From Chrysomallon squamiferum (lineage: Eukaryota; Mollusca; Gastropoda; Neomphalida; Peltospiridae): DNA of 64,000 bases. Location of the stretch: the NCBI GenBank assembly GCA_012295275.1, contig CM022669.1, forward strand, positions 15,891,172 to 15,955,171, read 5' to 3'. The position numbers were made by a program, and so were the translations under genes. Within the stretch, counting starts at the first letter, position 1. The number at the start of each line of letters is the position of its first letter. A model generated the notes under the pieces. The model saw only the letters and a list, made by a program, of their open reading frames with translations. It was not told the DNA's origin and did not search any database. Of this stretch, positions 12,726 to 29,548 are shown piece after piece.

Positions 12726-13149
12726 GGTAATTTTCGATTAGCCTTATCTGTATCAAAAGCACTAACGAAACGTAATGAGACAGAAAAATCACGGCTTATA
12801 AACACGATTTTCGTTTCACCAGATTTCCCTCGGGCGTCTTCATATACTTCATTGGACATTTTAGAGTCCTTCAGAGGTTTGTTTTATTCATTCATGTTAT
12901 TTATTCAGGATTGTAAAATGTTCAGCGGGCTGTGTAGGACGTGGTATACAGGCTATATTTTCGTAATGCGATACGGAATACCTGCCAGTAACATGCAAGA
13001 AAAATTAGCTGTCATCAGATAGCGTGAAATGTTGTTTGCTGCTTCGTGAAGCACGACACGTGGTTACTGGTTATTATTACGACTGTTGTTAGATTAACAG
13101 AGATGTAGAAAATAGCGGAGAATGCAAACGAAAACAAAAACAGATAAAA
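12723..13149. other. Intergenic, unrecognised open stretch
   Basis: The plus frame stays open to 13022 and is less repetitive than most, but it has no recognisable domain and its start lies inside the CT array, so I do not call a gene. Confidence 0.35.
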
Positions 13150-13267
13150 GTACATACATGCATACGTACGTACGTACTTACGAAATATAAATATACATAC
13201 ATGCTTACTTACATACACACATACATACATAGATAAATACATACATACGTACATACATACATACATA
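13150..13267. repeat. (TACA)n/(TACG)n/(TTAC)n tetranucleotide repeat
   Basis: Imperfect tetranucleotide array with several variant units. Confidence 0.93.
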
Positions 13268-15269
13268 TATTAAAGAACTAAATGCTAAAAGTGAAAAATA
13301 CTACTACAATTACTTTTATAATACGTTTTGTTTATAACTAAATCCAGTCAGTTCACGGGTTATTAAAAGTACAAGCATATAAGTGTCCACTATCGTTATT
13401 GTGTAGTAATTTAAAAAAAAAAAAAAATCATGTGGGAAGAAAACATCACTTTATGAAGAAATAATTTCTGTTCACCACCCCTAATGTTTTCGATAGGATT
13501 CTTGTATTGGTCTGGGAAATACAGAACCGTTGCTTCGATCTCTATTAGATTTTAAACAAAGCTCTGGAAATACTGGACTAATTTTGATCTGAGAAAAATT
13601 CATGGGTGATTAGTAGATTTCAAGAATTCATTTGTAATCAGCACTAAATGAATTCAAAATTGGCGCCCATGTCAACAATGCAAAGCCAGGCTTTAAACCG
13701 CATTTTCGTATCTGATCCAAGCGATGCTGTGAAAAAGTGATGATATAATCATCCTAGACACTAGCTCAGCAGGTACAGATTTGCAAGTGCCTACAATACG
13801 TGTGCGTCTCTCTATTCATTTATCTGACTATCCATTCTTTCATCCATCCATAGCTACTTTCCTCCATCTATCCTTCAATTCCTCCATCCTTCCATCCATT
13901 CACCAGTCCATCGGTGTGTCTGTCTGTCCGTCTATCCGTCTATTCATCTCTCTGACTCTGTCTCTCTCATTTTCCCCCACAAAAAAAAAAAACAAAAAAA
14001 ACATTACTGATCGTGTGTTTGTTTTTTCCCTGTCTGTCTCTGTCTGTCTGTTTCTCTGTTTGACACTTTGCTCCCTGGTTTTACGGGTCCAGCTCGACAA
14101 CGTTGCAGCTGAAACTAATTACATTACACATGATGTCAGGTCGAGTAACTTCATTAAATCTCACATCAAAATAGATTGTTTGTGTCTTTTATTTCAGGAT
14201 GTCAATCGATTTGCCCAACACATGATTAATTAGATAGTCCTTTGGCCGACATAACAATTAACCTTCATTTTACCGTTGTTGTCGTACATTTTCCAACTTT
14301 TTTACTTTTTTTTTTCTTTTTTTTTTGTGCACCGAAATCTCTCGTTAAGAACGATAACGAAAGACCTATCGACACCTTCTTGAAAGGAGATTTCTGGTTA
14401 ATGACATGTTTGTCATAAACTTTCGGTGTTAATTTTCAGAGTCATTGACACTATTAAAACTGCAACTACGTACTTTTTAAATAATACTGATGATACTAAT
14501 AATGCAAACACTAAAACTACAAAACAACATAATACAAATAACTGTAATAAATAACAAAAATAGAAAAAGAACAGACGCCTTCAGGTATCTATTTTTATGT
14601 GTTAACATTTGCATTTCGTGTTGAAATTATTTTTTTTCAATTTTAATGGTCAGTTATGGATTTTCGAACAAATTACAAAGTAATTTAGACTTCTTCTGTT
14701 AATTTAATTAAATACAATAAAAACAAAAATAACAAAAATAACGATAACCTAGGCAATTCAGATAATGACAACGATGACGACGATGATGATAATGATGATG
14801 ACAAGAAAGTTATGATATATTTTAAAAAAAATGCTCAGCATCAAACGACAGCAAAAGAACGTGAGAACGTGAGAAGAAGAAGAAGAAGAAGAAGAAGAAG
14901 AAGAAAAGAAAGAAACAAAGAAAAAAGATGACGTTTATGAAGACATGCAAGGAATTATAATGAAATGTCTGCTAACCTGGACAATGTCAAGACCGAGTAA
15001 AAAGTTCGGTTTTGAAGAGGGTTTAGTTAACTGAAGTTTTACATTTAGATACGGGACAAAGGAAATCGTTCGGTTTTGTGGGCGTTCCGGTTTAGAGAGG
15101 GTCCGGTTTGACAAGTTTCTCTGTAGCAGAATTAAGACATATGATCCCGATACTCAGAATTGTAAGTTTCAAGTAAAACGTTTAAACCACGCTGGAACAA
15201 AGTTGAATTTGAGATAATAAAGATTTAGAAAAATGGAAGACGAGTAAATAAATCAGTGTACTTCATTTT
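13268..15269. other. Intergenic; degenerate repeats and a tRNA-like A-box
   Basis: TAGCTCAGCAGG at 13762-13773 fits the RNA polymerase III A-box consensus, but no B-box follows at tRNA spacing. (ATCC/CTGT) degenerate repeats span 13830-14060 and (AGA)n 14873-14904. A set of related 'ttcggttttg / ccggttt' motifs lies at 15006-15112. No gene recognised. Confidence 0.45.
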
Positions 15270-15290
15270 TTTTTTTTTTTTTTTTTTTTC
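15270..15290. repeat. Poly-T run
   Basis: About 21 consecutive T. Confidence 0.95.
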
Positions 15291-15360
15291 AAAATGATTA
15301 TTATTTTTTGTTGTTCATGTGTTTGTTGTTGCTATAGTGGTATTTACTCCTTAACTCTTG

Positions 15361-17345
<1,985 letters not shown>

Positions 17346-17792
17346 TGCAGAAAGCGTCTGACTGATCGGTTCTTACAAAAACGAAACAGAGGTAAACTTG
17401 AGTCATCTAAAAACATTAATTATAGAATATTTAAAGATGAATTTAAATTAGAACATTATCTGTTAAAATTGCGAACCAAAAATGTATGAATATTAAGTAA
17501 ATTTAGAATCAGTATTGTCAATGTTCCTATAGAAACTGGCAGATGGTTCAGTACTGAAAGAGAAGACAGAATGTGTTATTTATGTAAAGACGATACTGAT
17601 GATGAGTTCCATCATATTTTTAACTGTGCATCTTTCTCTTTTGAGGTAAATAAATATACACCATATTATTATACATCAAGACCAAATGCAGGAACAATTC
17701 ATCATTTCTTTTATACAACAACAAAAATCACTTTTGCATAAACTTTCCCGATGTTTACAAATTGTCATTGGGAGAGTCAGTTTTCCAGAGTA
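17346..17792 (+). pseudogene. Non-LTR retrotransposon (LINE) ORF2 3' remnant
   Basis: One plus-strand frame from about 17346 gives LTDRFLQKRNRG, then NYRIFKDEFKLEHYLLKL, an in-frame TGA at 17487-17489, then KFRISIVNVPIETGRW and MCYLCKDDTDDEFHHIFNC, ending in KYTPYYYTSRPN. This is the pattern I know from the C-terminal end of many invertebrate LINE reverse-transcriptase ORFs: a basic 'NYRxFK' segment, 'LPIExGRW', and a C-x2-C...H...C zinc-knuckle followed by a 'KYIPxYYxxRPN' tail. After about 17710 the likely continuation (LLHKLSRCLQIVIG) is in another frame, implying a frameshift, with a stop near 17790. The piece is 5'-truncated (no catalytic RT or endonuclease found upstream) and dead. The exact clade cannot be assigned from this part. 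Confidence 0.8.
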
Positions 17793-18051
17793 AATCATAA
17801 TTAATATGTTTTGTACCACTGCAGAAAATACTCTTCAAATTGTGTTTTATTTGTACGTTATCAACACTGAATGCGGCGCACTCTTTAGAGAAATAAACTT
17901 CGTGTCCTGTCTTGTCTAACACATGGACATACGAACGACCGTTCTGAACTGAATCTGTTCTTAAGTAGAGGTATCTCTGAACACTATAATACGTTGCGTT
18001 CTGTAGGTAAAATTTCCCATCAGTTTTAATGAATTTTTGTTTGTAGTCCAA
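17755..18051 (-). CDS. Unrecognised 98-codon open frame
   Basis: A minus-strand frame with balanced composition (for example YLYLRTDSVQNGRSYVHVLD and YFSKECAAFSVDNVQIKHN), unlike the repeat-derived frames around it. I recognise no family. A good acceptor-like CCTACAG lies within it (about 18002-18008), so an exon beginning there is possible. Against it being a gene: its 3' end overlaps the LINE remnant in antisense and no partner exon is apparent. It may be chance, or part of the 3' region of the transposon. Confidence 0.2.
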   Translation of the reverse strand: MDYKQKFIKTDGKFYLQNATYYSVQRYLYLRTDSVQNGRSYVHVLDKTGHEVYFSKECAAFSVDNVQIKHNLKSIFCSGTKHINYDLLWKTDSPNDNL

Positions 18052-18828
18052 TTATTAAACGAAAAAGAAGAAAATGTTGCTAAGGATTAGATATTTAATC
18101 TGTTGGATAAACACTTCTGAACAATTACCAGTTTAAGTTGTATTATTGATTAGTATGATACATGGGGTATACATAGATTAGTTCTGTTTCGTTGTTTGTT
18201 AATTTATTTATTTATTAATCTATATGTCTGTCTATTTATCTATCTATATATCTGTCTGTCTGTCTATTCTACACTAAAAATGATTAAAGTTCACATTTAC
18301 TTACTTATTTATAATATATGAGTATGTGTATATATAATATACAAACATAGACACATGCACACACTGATATATTTATAATACACACTTATTTATTTACTTT
18401 CTTTTTTCTTTTCCTATTTACAATTATTATAAATTTTTAATGTGTACATCACCGTACCTAACGTACAGCGTTTGTTTACATTTCTGATTAGTAATTTACG
18501 TACCTACTTACTTACTTACTTACTTTCGACTATTATAAAAATAGTGACACCGTCCATGTAATTTCAACACTGTATTTACCTATTATTTTTAACACAGAAG
18601 CAACTTGACTACGAGCTTACAAAGTCAGTAAAAAGTAATTATTTTGTGAAAATGCCAGCGTCATTTGACTCCTTTGACAATAATAAGTAGTAAAGAGACG
18701 AGATTGTCGTCTCAAAGGATGAAGTTAAAAAGAGTTAACTACAACAACACTGAACGTAATAATAGAATTAGTGTGTAATTATACAAGTAATTGTTTTTTC
18801 TTTTTTCTTTCTTACCCCTCTTTTCCCC
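18052..18828. other. Intergenic, no gene seen
   Basis: Contains degenerate (CTAT)/(CTGT) units at 18205-18270 and (TTAC)n at 18505-18525. Confidence 0.5.
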
Positions 18829-18829
18829 G

Positions 18830-18920
<91 letters not shown>

Positions 18921-18935
18921 GTATATGAACAGACA
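18829..18935. repeat. (AT)n-(GT)n-(AT)n-(GTAT)n compound repeat
   Basis: A GT run flanked by two AT runs, then GTAT units. Confidence 0.96.
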
Positions 18936-19080
18936 GTAGTAGGTTTAATAAAAGAATAAAAAAATGATTTTGGCATTTAATTATTTCTTTAAATATTGTA
19001 TTACATAATATTATGGTGTATTTTTATTTTTCGTTTTTCTATTCTTTTTCTATCCTTTTAATAATGAATTTAAATGCAAT

Positions 19081-19160
19081 TTTTTTTTTTTTTTTTTTTT
19101 TTAGTTTAATTTATATCATTTTGTTTTCATAAATGTTTTAAAAATTAAAAAAAAAATAAA

Positions 19161-19198
<38 letters not shown>
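19081..19198. repeat. Poly-T and (AT)n runs
   Basis: Poly-T at 19080-19102 and an AT run at about 19163-19197. Confidence 0.94.
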
Positions 19199-20705
<1,507 letters not shown>

Positions 20706-20851
20706 GCAGCGCGATAGACATAACATTTATGAAAAGAGAGAAAAAGATGGCGAGAGTACGTTTTATCATTTATAAAATTCTACAGAATATTATAGAACTG
20801 CATTCAGTATAATTATAAAAAAAAAAATAATATTACCGATCTTACTTTTCA

Positions 20852-20857
20852 TTTATT
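20852..20857 (-). promoter_or_regulatory. Candidate polyadenylation signal of the GPCR gene
   Basis: AATAAA on the minus strand, about 100 nt after the GPCR stop codon. It is the canonical hexamer at a plausible distance, but AT-rich DNA makes chance hexamers common; other A/T-rich alternatives lie between 20900 and 20950. Confidence 0.4.
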
Positions 20858-20957
20858 CATCAATAATTATGGTCAACACTGCAACTATTCTCATTTTTTA
20901 TCTTGTAAGGAATTCAAAAAAAATAAAATAAAATAAAATAAAATAAAGCAAAATGTT

Positions 20958-21714
20958 TTAAACAACGCTAACATTTGAATTGGGTTTAAAGCTATTTATG
21001 CAAGCTTTCTTTGTCGACCGTCTGAAGAGGGTTGTGTACTCCGTGTAATTGTTCATCATCACCGTCCTTTCGGGTTCGTTACCACCGCCTCCGCAGTGAC
21101 GTCCGCGACACAGCATCATCTGAAACTTCTTCCTAAATGTCTGACTGAACACGCAGTACAGAATCGGGTTGGCCGCCGAGTTTACGTAAGCCAGCGTTGT
21201 CGTGAACACGAGAAATACCCACGTCTGATGGAAAGGGATCGTGGAGAAAGAGTTGTAAAACAGAAGCACCTGGTGAGGAGAGTAGCTAAGGAAGTAAATG
21301 ATGACGCTGGCTATGAGCATCTTCACGACGCCTCGTCTGGCCTTGATGGCCTCTGAAGTGCGCTTCCTTCTGTTGGGTCCGTCGCATGGACTCGTGACTT
21401 GTCTGTGAAGTCTCTCGACGCCAATGAACAGTCGCTTGCCTATGACGATGTAACATATTAACTGCACGAGCAGCGGCCCGAAATAAAACAGAATGCTCTC
21501 CGAGTATTTGAAAAGCTTCATGTACGTCAAGTGATTTCCAGGAAAATGGGTCAGACAGAAATTGACACCTATCTCCGACGGCACGACCATGTTGAAGACG
21601 GCCGTCGGCGTGGCACACATCAGCGACATCACCCACACCAGCATGATGACGAAGATGATTCGTCTCTTCGTGCACACGATGTGCGCCTTGATAGGGAAAA
21701 CGATGGCGATGTAT
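20958..21714 (-). CDS. Class A peptide GPCR, exon 2 (TM3 end to C-terminus)
   Basis: Residues 154-405 of a rhodopsin-family receptor. The acceptor TTTTTCAG| at 21715 supplies the third base of the Arg codon and continues YIAIVFPIKA, completing ERY. Landmarks: TM4 Trp181; ECL2 Cys207, pairing with Cys129 of exon 1; TM5 Pro234; TM6 with Pro300 but SYSP in place of CWxP; TM7 NPILY at 336-340; helix 8 FRKKF; Cys356 and Cys361 as palmitoylation candidates; a basic third loop with RRKR. The C-terminus ends SVV, a class I PDZ-ligand form. YNSFSTIPFHQTW (TM6 to ECL3) and NSAANPILY resemble TRH receptors most, and FPIKAH..CTK.R lies between TRH and ghrelin receptors. Expected role: cell-surface neuropeptide receptor signalling through G proteins. 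The ligand cannot be named from the sequence. Confidence 0.93.
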
Positions 21715-22104
21715 CTGAAAAATACAAAATGAAGAAATATCTGAAGTTAACATTTTATAACGATATTTGTTGCCTAAGTTGTTCTGACAGGACTGGAAAA
21801 CAAGACAGCATATCAAATCAGTACATCAAAAGTTAAAATAACTTGCTGGAGATACTTATCTCAACGATAACTTAGTTTACTTTCTCCGATGCTGGAGAAA
21901 CAATATTTTAATGATTGTCTATTCGATAATATAAGACGGTCAGTTAGTTCTGAAGATAAATGAATCGTTTCGAAAGCATCAGATAAAAATTAATTAATAA
22001 ATAAATAAATAAAAGAAATTTGATCAATTTTTATTTTGATACAAATAATGACCGTTTCCCATTTTTCTATCTAGACTATATTTCTTTTTCATGTATTCTT
22101 TTTC

Positions 22105-22183
22105 ACAAATTCAGATAATAATAATAAAATAATATATATATATATATATATATATATTATTATTATTATTATCTGAATTTGTT
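22105..22183. repeat. Inverted-repeat-flanked (AT)n: ~23-bp arms around an AT core
   Basis: 'acaaattcagat' followed by AAT units on the left is mirrored by ATT units and 'atctgaatttgt' on the right, with an (AT)n centre. The whole block could fold into a long hairpin. Confidence 0.85.
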
Positions 22184-22261
22184 AAGTACATTCATTCTTA
22201 CTTGCTAGATTAATGGTTTTGCTTTCGACACACATAATAAGCACATGCACACACAAATACT

Positions 22262-22267
<6 letters not shown>

Positions 22268-22337
<70 letters not shown>
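22268..22337. repeat. (GA)n microsatellite
   Basis: Pure GA run; reads CT on the GPCR sense strand. Confidence 0.97.
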
Positions 22338-22339
<2 letters not shown>

Positions 22340-22496
22340 AAATGAAGGAGAGAAAGAGTGAGAGAGAGAATATATGCTTAAGAGATTGAGATTACGGAGA
22401 TTTATAAAACAAAACAAAAAATTGGGGGGATGTTTGTGTGTTTGAATACTACGATGTATTTTTAGTAAATTAGCATGGAAATAACGGTGCTTTTTA

Positions 22497-25006
<2,510 letters not shown>

Positions 25007-25072
25007 GATGCCCCCCATTTGGATGCCCGGGGCCACTGCCCCTTCGCCCCCCACCACTTCTGCACGTTACTG
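25007..25072. mobile_element. GC-rich patch, possible transposon remnant
   Basis: About 65 bp of strongly C-rich DNA in an AT-rich setting: TTGGATGCCC occurs twice 16 bp apart, followed by CCCGGGGCC and GCCCCCCACC. Such sharp GC islands with internal repeats are usual in old transposon copies, but I cannot name the family. Confidence 0.3.
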
Positions 25073-25469
25073 AGGTAGTGCCAGCAGTTGTAGTGCCAGC
25101 AGTTGTAGTAGCAGCAGTAGTAGTAGCAACAGCAGTAGTTTTAGTGGTGTTGTATATAGTTGTATTTTAATATAGTACTGGTCTAGTTGCATTCCCTTTT
25201 TAACCGCTAGTCCATGAAAATACTGTTATGACTTCTTCATTCAAAAAACATCATTATACCAAAAAGCGATATGTTTGAACATCGATAACTCGTGTTTGAT
25301 AAACGAAATAATTGTCTGTTCTTGTTTTAATATCTATTAAAATTTTATAAACCAGAATCTGGTCACGTGGGTTGGCCACCAGCTAAATAAGTAATAAATT
25401 AATGTAACTTGCCCACATTACTTTACAAATATTACGAGGGGAGTTAAACACATTAAAATATTGCGAGTT
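25073..25469. other. Intronic; no gene seen
   Basis: Degenerate (AGT)/(GCA) units at 25075-25140, then unique sequence. Confidence 0.45.
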
Positions 25470-25533
25470 CGACATCATGTAAAAGATTTCTTCCTTTGAA
25501 ATAACAAAGGAAGAAATCTTTTACATGATGTCG
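25470..25533. repeat. Perfect hairpin: 29-bp arms, 6-nt loop
   Basis: The left arm (25470-25498, starting CGACATCATG) and right arm (25505-25533, ending CATGATGTCG) are exact reverse complements, separated by AAATAA. At 64 nt with no mismatches it is far beyond chance for non-repetitive sequence. Possible origins are a fold-back element, a young hairpin RNA precursor, or a snap-back artefact of library preparation or assembly. Confidence 0.9.
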
Positions 25534-25934
25534 CATTATACCAATCTGATGTTTGAAATGACACCTGTTTAGATAATGGCTTCGATACATTTTTGTAAAA
25601 ATTGAGTTTCATGCATTGAATGCCATGATGACATCTAAGAAATTACAAAACCGTTGACAATAAAGTATCACTGAATTATTATTAATAATACATTTTCCTC
25701 ATATTTTTGTTTTTCATTCTTTCCTTTAGACTTTAAAATTTACATTCTCTTCTTTATATTATCAAGAAGGACTATACCCTTAGGTGAAAACATTGATATG
25801 TAAAATGGGCAAATCGAACTGCACGACTAGTGAGTTTGTACAGTTCCAATCTTGCCCCAAGTTGCAAATAAATGCAGTTAATAATGTGTATTTTATTGCG
25901 TCGGGTATCTATATTTTGACTGATAAAAATGCAT
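25534..25934. other. Intronic; no gene seen
   Basis: Unique AT-rich sequence without recognised features. Confidence 0.5.
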
Positions 25935-25957
25935 ACGTACATATACATATATTTTAT

Positions 25958-25988
<31 letters not shown>

Positions 25989-26120
25989 CATACATATATA
26001 TACACATACATACATAAATATACGTATATATATGTATACACACACATATATACACATACATACATATATATATAGATATACATACACACATATACATATA
26101 CATATATATAAATATATTAG
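25935..26120. repeat. (TA)n/(TACA)n degenerate repeat
   Basis: AT runs mixed with TACA and TACG units. Poly-YI and poly-CV frames here are artefacts. Confidence 0.94.
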
Positions 26121-26953
26121 TCTTATAATTCTGGGCTATAATTCAGACTACAGGTCATTTAAAGGTCACACGATCTGACAGATCAAAACGTTACGAGCCT
26201 CTGACATTCTAAGAATTCAGTAATGGCAACAGGAGTTTCAGTCCACTTTTCTAAATATTTCAATTTACAAAATAAATTGAAAAACATGAAGATAATTTGC
26301 AAAATCTGTTTTGCCATGTTTTGCATACTAAATACTTACATTTGAGTAATAAAACAGATACCACAGACACACCAGTATACATATACAGAAATGATAGTTT
26401 TAACATGCTTAATTTTCTCTGTACTAATAAACTGTCTTAGATGAACCAAAAATCCATTGTTGATAATACACTCACAAACATAATTTAATATTCAGTTACG
26501 CTGTCTACGTTATATATAAATAAATACATCGTAAAAAATGTGAATAAAAAAAACAAAAAAAACAAACATAACTGAAATGTCAGACCTTTTAGCAACTTGA
26601 CCTGTAAGGAATGTTAAAAAGAAAACCTTTATTGAAATTGGTTTTTGCTGAAAAACAGAAATTTTTGTTTTTAATATAAATTTAAATGACAAAAAATACT
26701 GAACACTAACCATCGTATTAAAACACGGAGATAAAAATGCACTGTTAAAAAAGATTTGTCCAATGACAGTAAACGTAACTTAATATTAAAATTCATTAGT
26801 GAAATAAAATGATTAATTGATTTTGTATATACAGTTCTTTTTTTTATGTTTTATTTTATTTTCTTTTTTTGTTCTTCTAAATTGTTATGATGTTCTTTTT
26901 AGTGATTTTATTTCATTTACTCTTTATCTCATAAGGTCATTTTAATTTTTTTG

Positions 26954-26954
<1 letters not shown>
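26121..26954. other. Intronic; no gene seen
   Basis: Unique AT-rich sequence. Confidence 0.5.
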
Positions 26955-26988
<34 letters not shown>

Positions 26989-27030
26989 TTTGTCCGTCTA
27001 TCTATATCTCTATCTATCTATTTATCTATA

Positions 27031-27087
<57 letters not shown>

Positions 27088-27132
27088 GTCTGCCTGTCAA
27101 TCTATGTATTTGTCTGTCTGTCTGTCTGTCTA
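26955..27132. repeat. (TTTA)n then (CTAT)n/(CTGT)n tetranucleotide array
   Basis: About 36 bp of TTTA units lead into more than 80 bp of CTAT units and terminal CTGT variants. Confidence 0.96.
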
Positions 27133-27279
27133 GCTATTAAAATATTAATGCAAAAACAAAATATATGTATATATATATAAGTTTTAGCAGTTTCAATATC
27201 AGTAGTAGTTGTAATACGACTAACAGTTTTGAGTAGTAGCAGTGGTTATAGCGGTAACAGTAGCATAGAATTTTCTTCT

Positions 27280-27283
<4 letters not shown>

Positions 27284-27313
<30 letters not shown>

Positions 27314-27314
27314 C
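27284..27314. repeat. Poly-T run
   Basis: About 30 consecutive T. Confidence 0.96.
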
Positions 27315-27931
27315 TTTTTCTGAAAATTATTGTTTCCAGTGCCGAAAGTGAAGCAAGATAATTCCTAATTTATAAGATTGAAAAACCACTTTGTCGTCAG
27401 TTTTAAAATAAATCTTAAAATTATTCCAAACCGTCTTTAACGGCACTTAATTTCACCTCCCGAATGCTATAATGTAGACACTGGCGTTATCGAAATCTTA
27501 AAACGTAGACAGTTAAAACTCTTTTCAAGTCTGGCACGATTACTATTTACTGTCATTATCACAGTTGAATGCTTTAGACTTCTCTCCTGTTTATCCTTCC
27601 TAATCGTCTGATCTTCTCTTAGCAGACATTAATGAAATTTTTGGTTATTTAAGAGGAAAGCAAATACCATTTCCCACATAAAGACGAGCACATTTTAGCC
27701 CTGTTATGTATTTATTAGTTTCGTTATTTTCCTTCCCTTACGTTTCATGTTGAATCTTCTACGTCTTCTTCTTTTTTTTTTTTCTCCTTTTAGCATTGCC
27801 AAGAGTAATAATAAGGAGACGCACACAAATATGTACGTATGGATGTACACACAGAACTAACTTAGTATATCCGGAGTTAACGTTCAGTTTATTTGTTTGC
27901 CGCAATAAATATTAGTTTCCTTCATTTATAT

Positions 27932-27962
<31 letters not shown>

Positions 27963-29548
27963 TTTCGCTGGTTAGTTAGTTAGTAGCTTTGTTTGTTAGT
28001 TTGTTAGTTGGTTAGAATTTTCTTTATTATTTCAATTAAAAGAAAAAAAAAAAAAAAAAAAAAAGAAACCCATAAAAAGTCAGCAGTCGCAATTAACTTG
28101 TTCCACGTACAAGCCCCAGTGACAAAAGCTGTATATAATGAGCAGATAATGGATACTACATTGATGATAAAAGGAAACTCCTGACTGATTTCACGAAGGT
28201 TGCCTCCAGTATTATACTTCAACTCTTTAAGAACAAAGTAATGCAGAGGAATAATTTTTTGCATGTTGTGAAACACAGGTTTGAACTGTATGTTTACCTA
28301 TGTATGTATGCACTTGTATACGCTATCACGCACTATTTACTTTAGTGCAAAACACTGAATGCATAGTCGCTGACAAGATGACACGTTATAAACTCTCACT
28401 ATTTCAAGACTCGTGGAATCAGATGCTCATCATTTCAAAATAAAATGCAAGAGATACACGAAACTCTCAGGAAGGAAAATAAAAATAAAAATCAGAAGAC
28501 AGAAAACAAAAAAATAAGAATAAAAAAGTAATTTATAAATATTACAGAAGAAAACCACAATCTAACCATTTAAGTCGCACCAGTAAAATACTGAATAATT
28601 ATTATTAATTTTAAACATAATTTCAAACGAAAAGGCATTCAGTGTTCATTCAGGTTACGTACATAACTAATGTAATCAGCTCACATGTATTTTATATAAT
28701 TTGTGCTCAAAACATTATTAATATTATTCTTGGCTTCGGTGATATAAAAATTAAGACACAGTAGCTTGTTTTCTCAAGAGTTGACTTCGTTAATCCTCTC
28801 GTCTATAGGTCAGCCTGTTTATATTTAGCATGTCACTGTATAATCATTAACTGTGGAAACAGGGACATATAATAAGACTCCTATTCCATTAATAGAACCT
28901 TTCTGTCCTTTCTGAAAGGATGTTTTGAAAATGAACAACACTTTTTATTATCTTGACCTATACTGGATATATATTTTTTTTAATTATGATCTTTTTTATT
29001 AATATTATAAAATTTTATGTCCGAAAGAATTATTAATTTTAACGATGAATGACAAAGACAACTTTTAATAGCATATATTTTATTTACTGTAATTCAAAGA
29101 CGGAAGAAATTTCTTGTTTAAGGTTATGCTCAGTTCTGATTACCTATATATTTATTTTTTATATTTAGTATTATTATTATCAAGACTACTTTTTTTTTTT
29201 TTTTAAATTATTTTATTATGAAATTTTAATTCATTTTGGTCTTACAATTACTGTCTTAGTTACAGATATAATTATTTATTATCTTTTTTTTTAAATTTCA
29301 TTCATCTACTAATATGTTTTATCTAATATGGCTAATTAGGTTACATGACAATGTCATATTTATGTAAATAATGTGTTACGTCATACTTTATTGTCATGTG
29401 ACACTATAACTGATTGATTGATAAACCATATCTGCATTGCGTAAGACGATAACAGCTGTTTTTCTCTGACTGGTAAAACTTCTGATTTCAAGCTGCTTGT
29501 TCGATCGTGGCAGAAATGGTCGATCTCTTAAACCTCGGTTCAGTTTAA
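27315..29548. other. Intronic; no gene seen
   Basis: (TTTA)n at 27929-27965 and a poly-A run at 28045-28064; the rest is unique AT-rich sequence with no recognised exon. Confidence 0.5.

Noticed and set aside
13781-14233. 150-codon plus frame with HPSI/PSI-like repeats
   Set aside because: Degenerate ATCC/CTGT tetranucleotide repeats explain the composition.
21096-21836. Plus-strand frames (86 and 101 codons) and a 176-codon minus frame over GPCR exon 2
   Set aside because: Shadows of the receptor exon in other frames; the receptor frame carries all family motifs.
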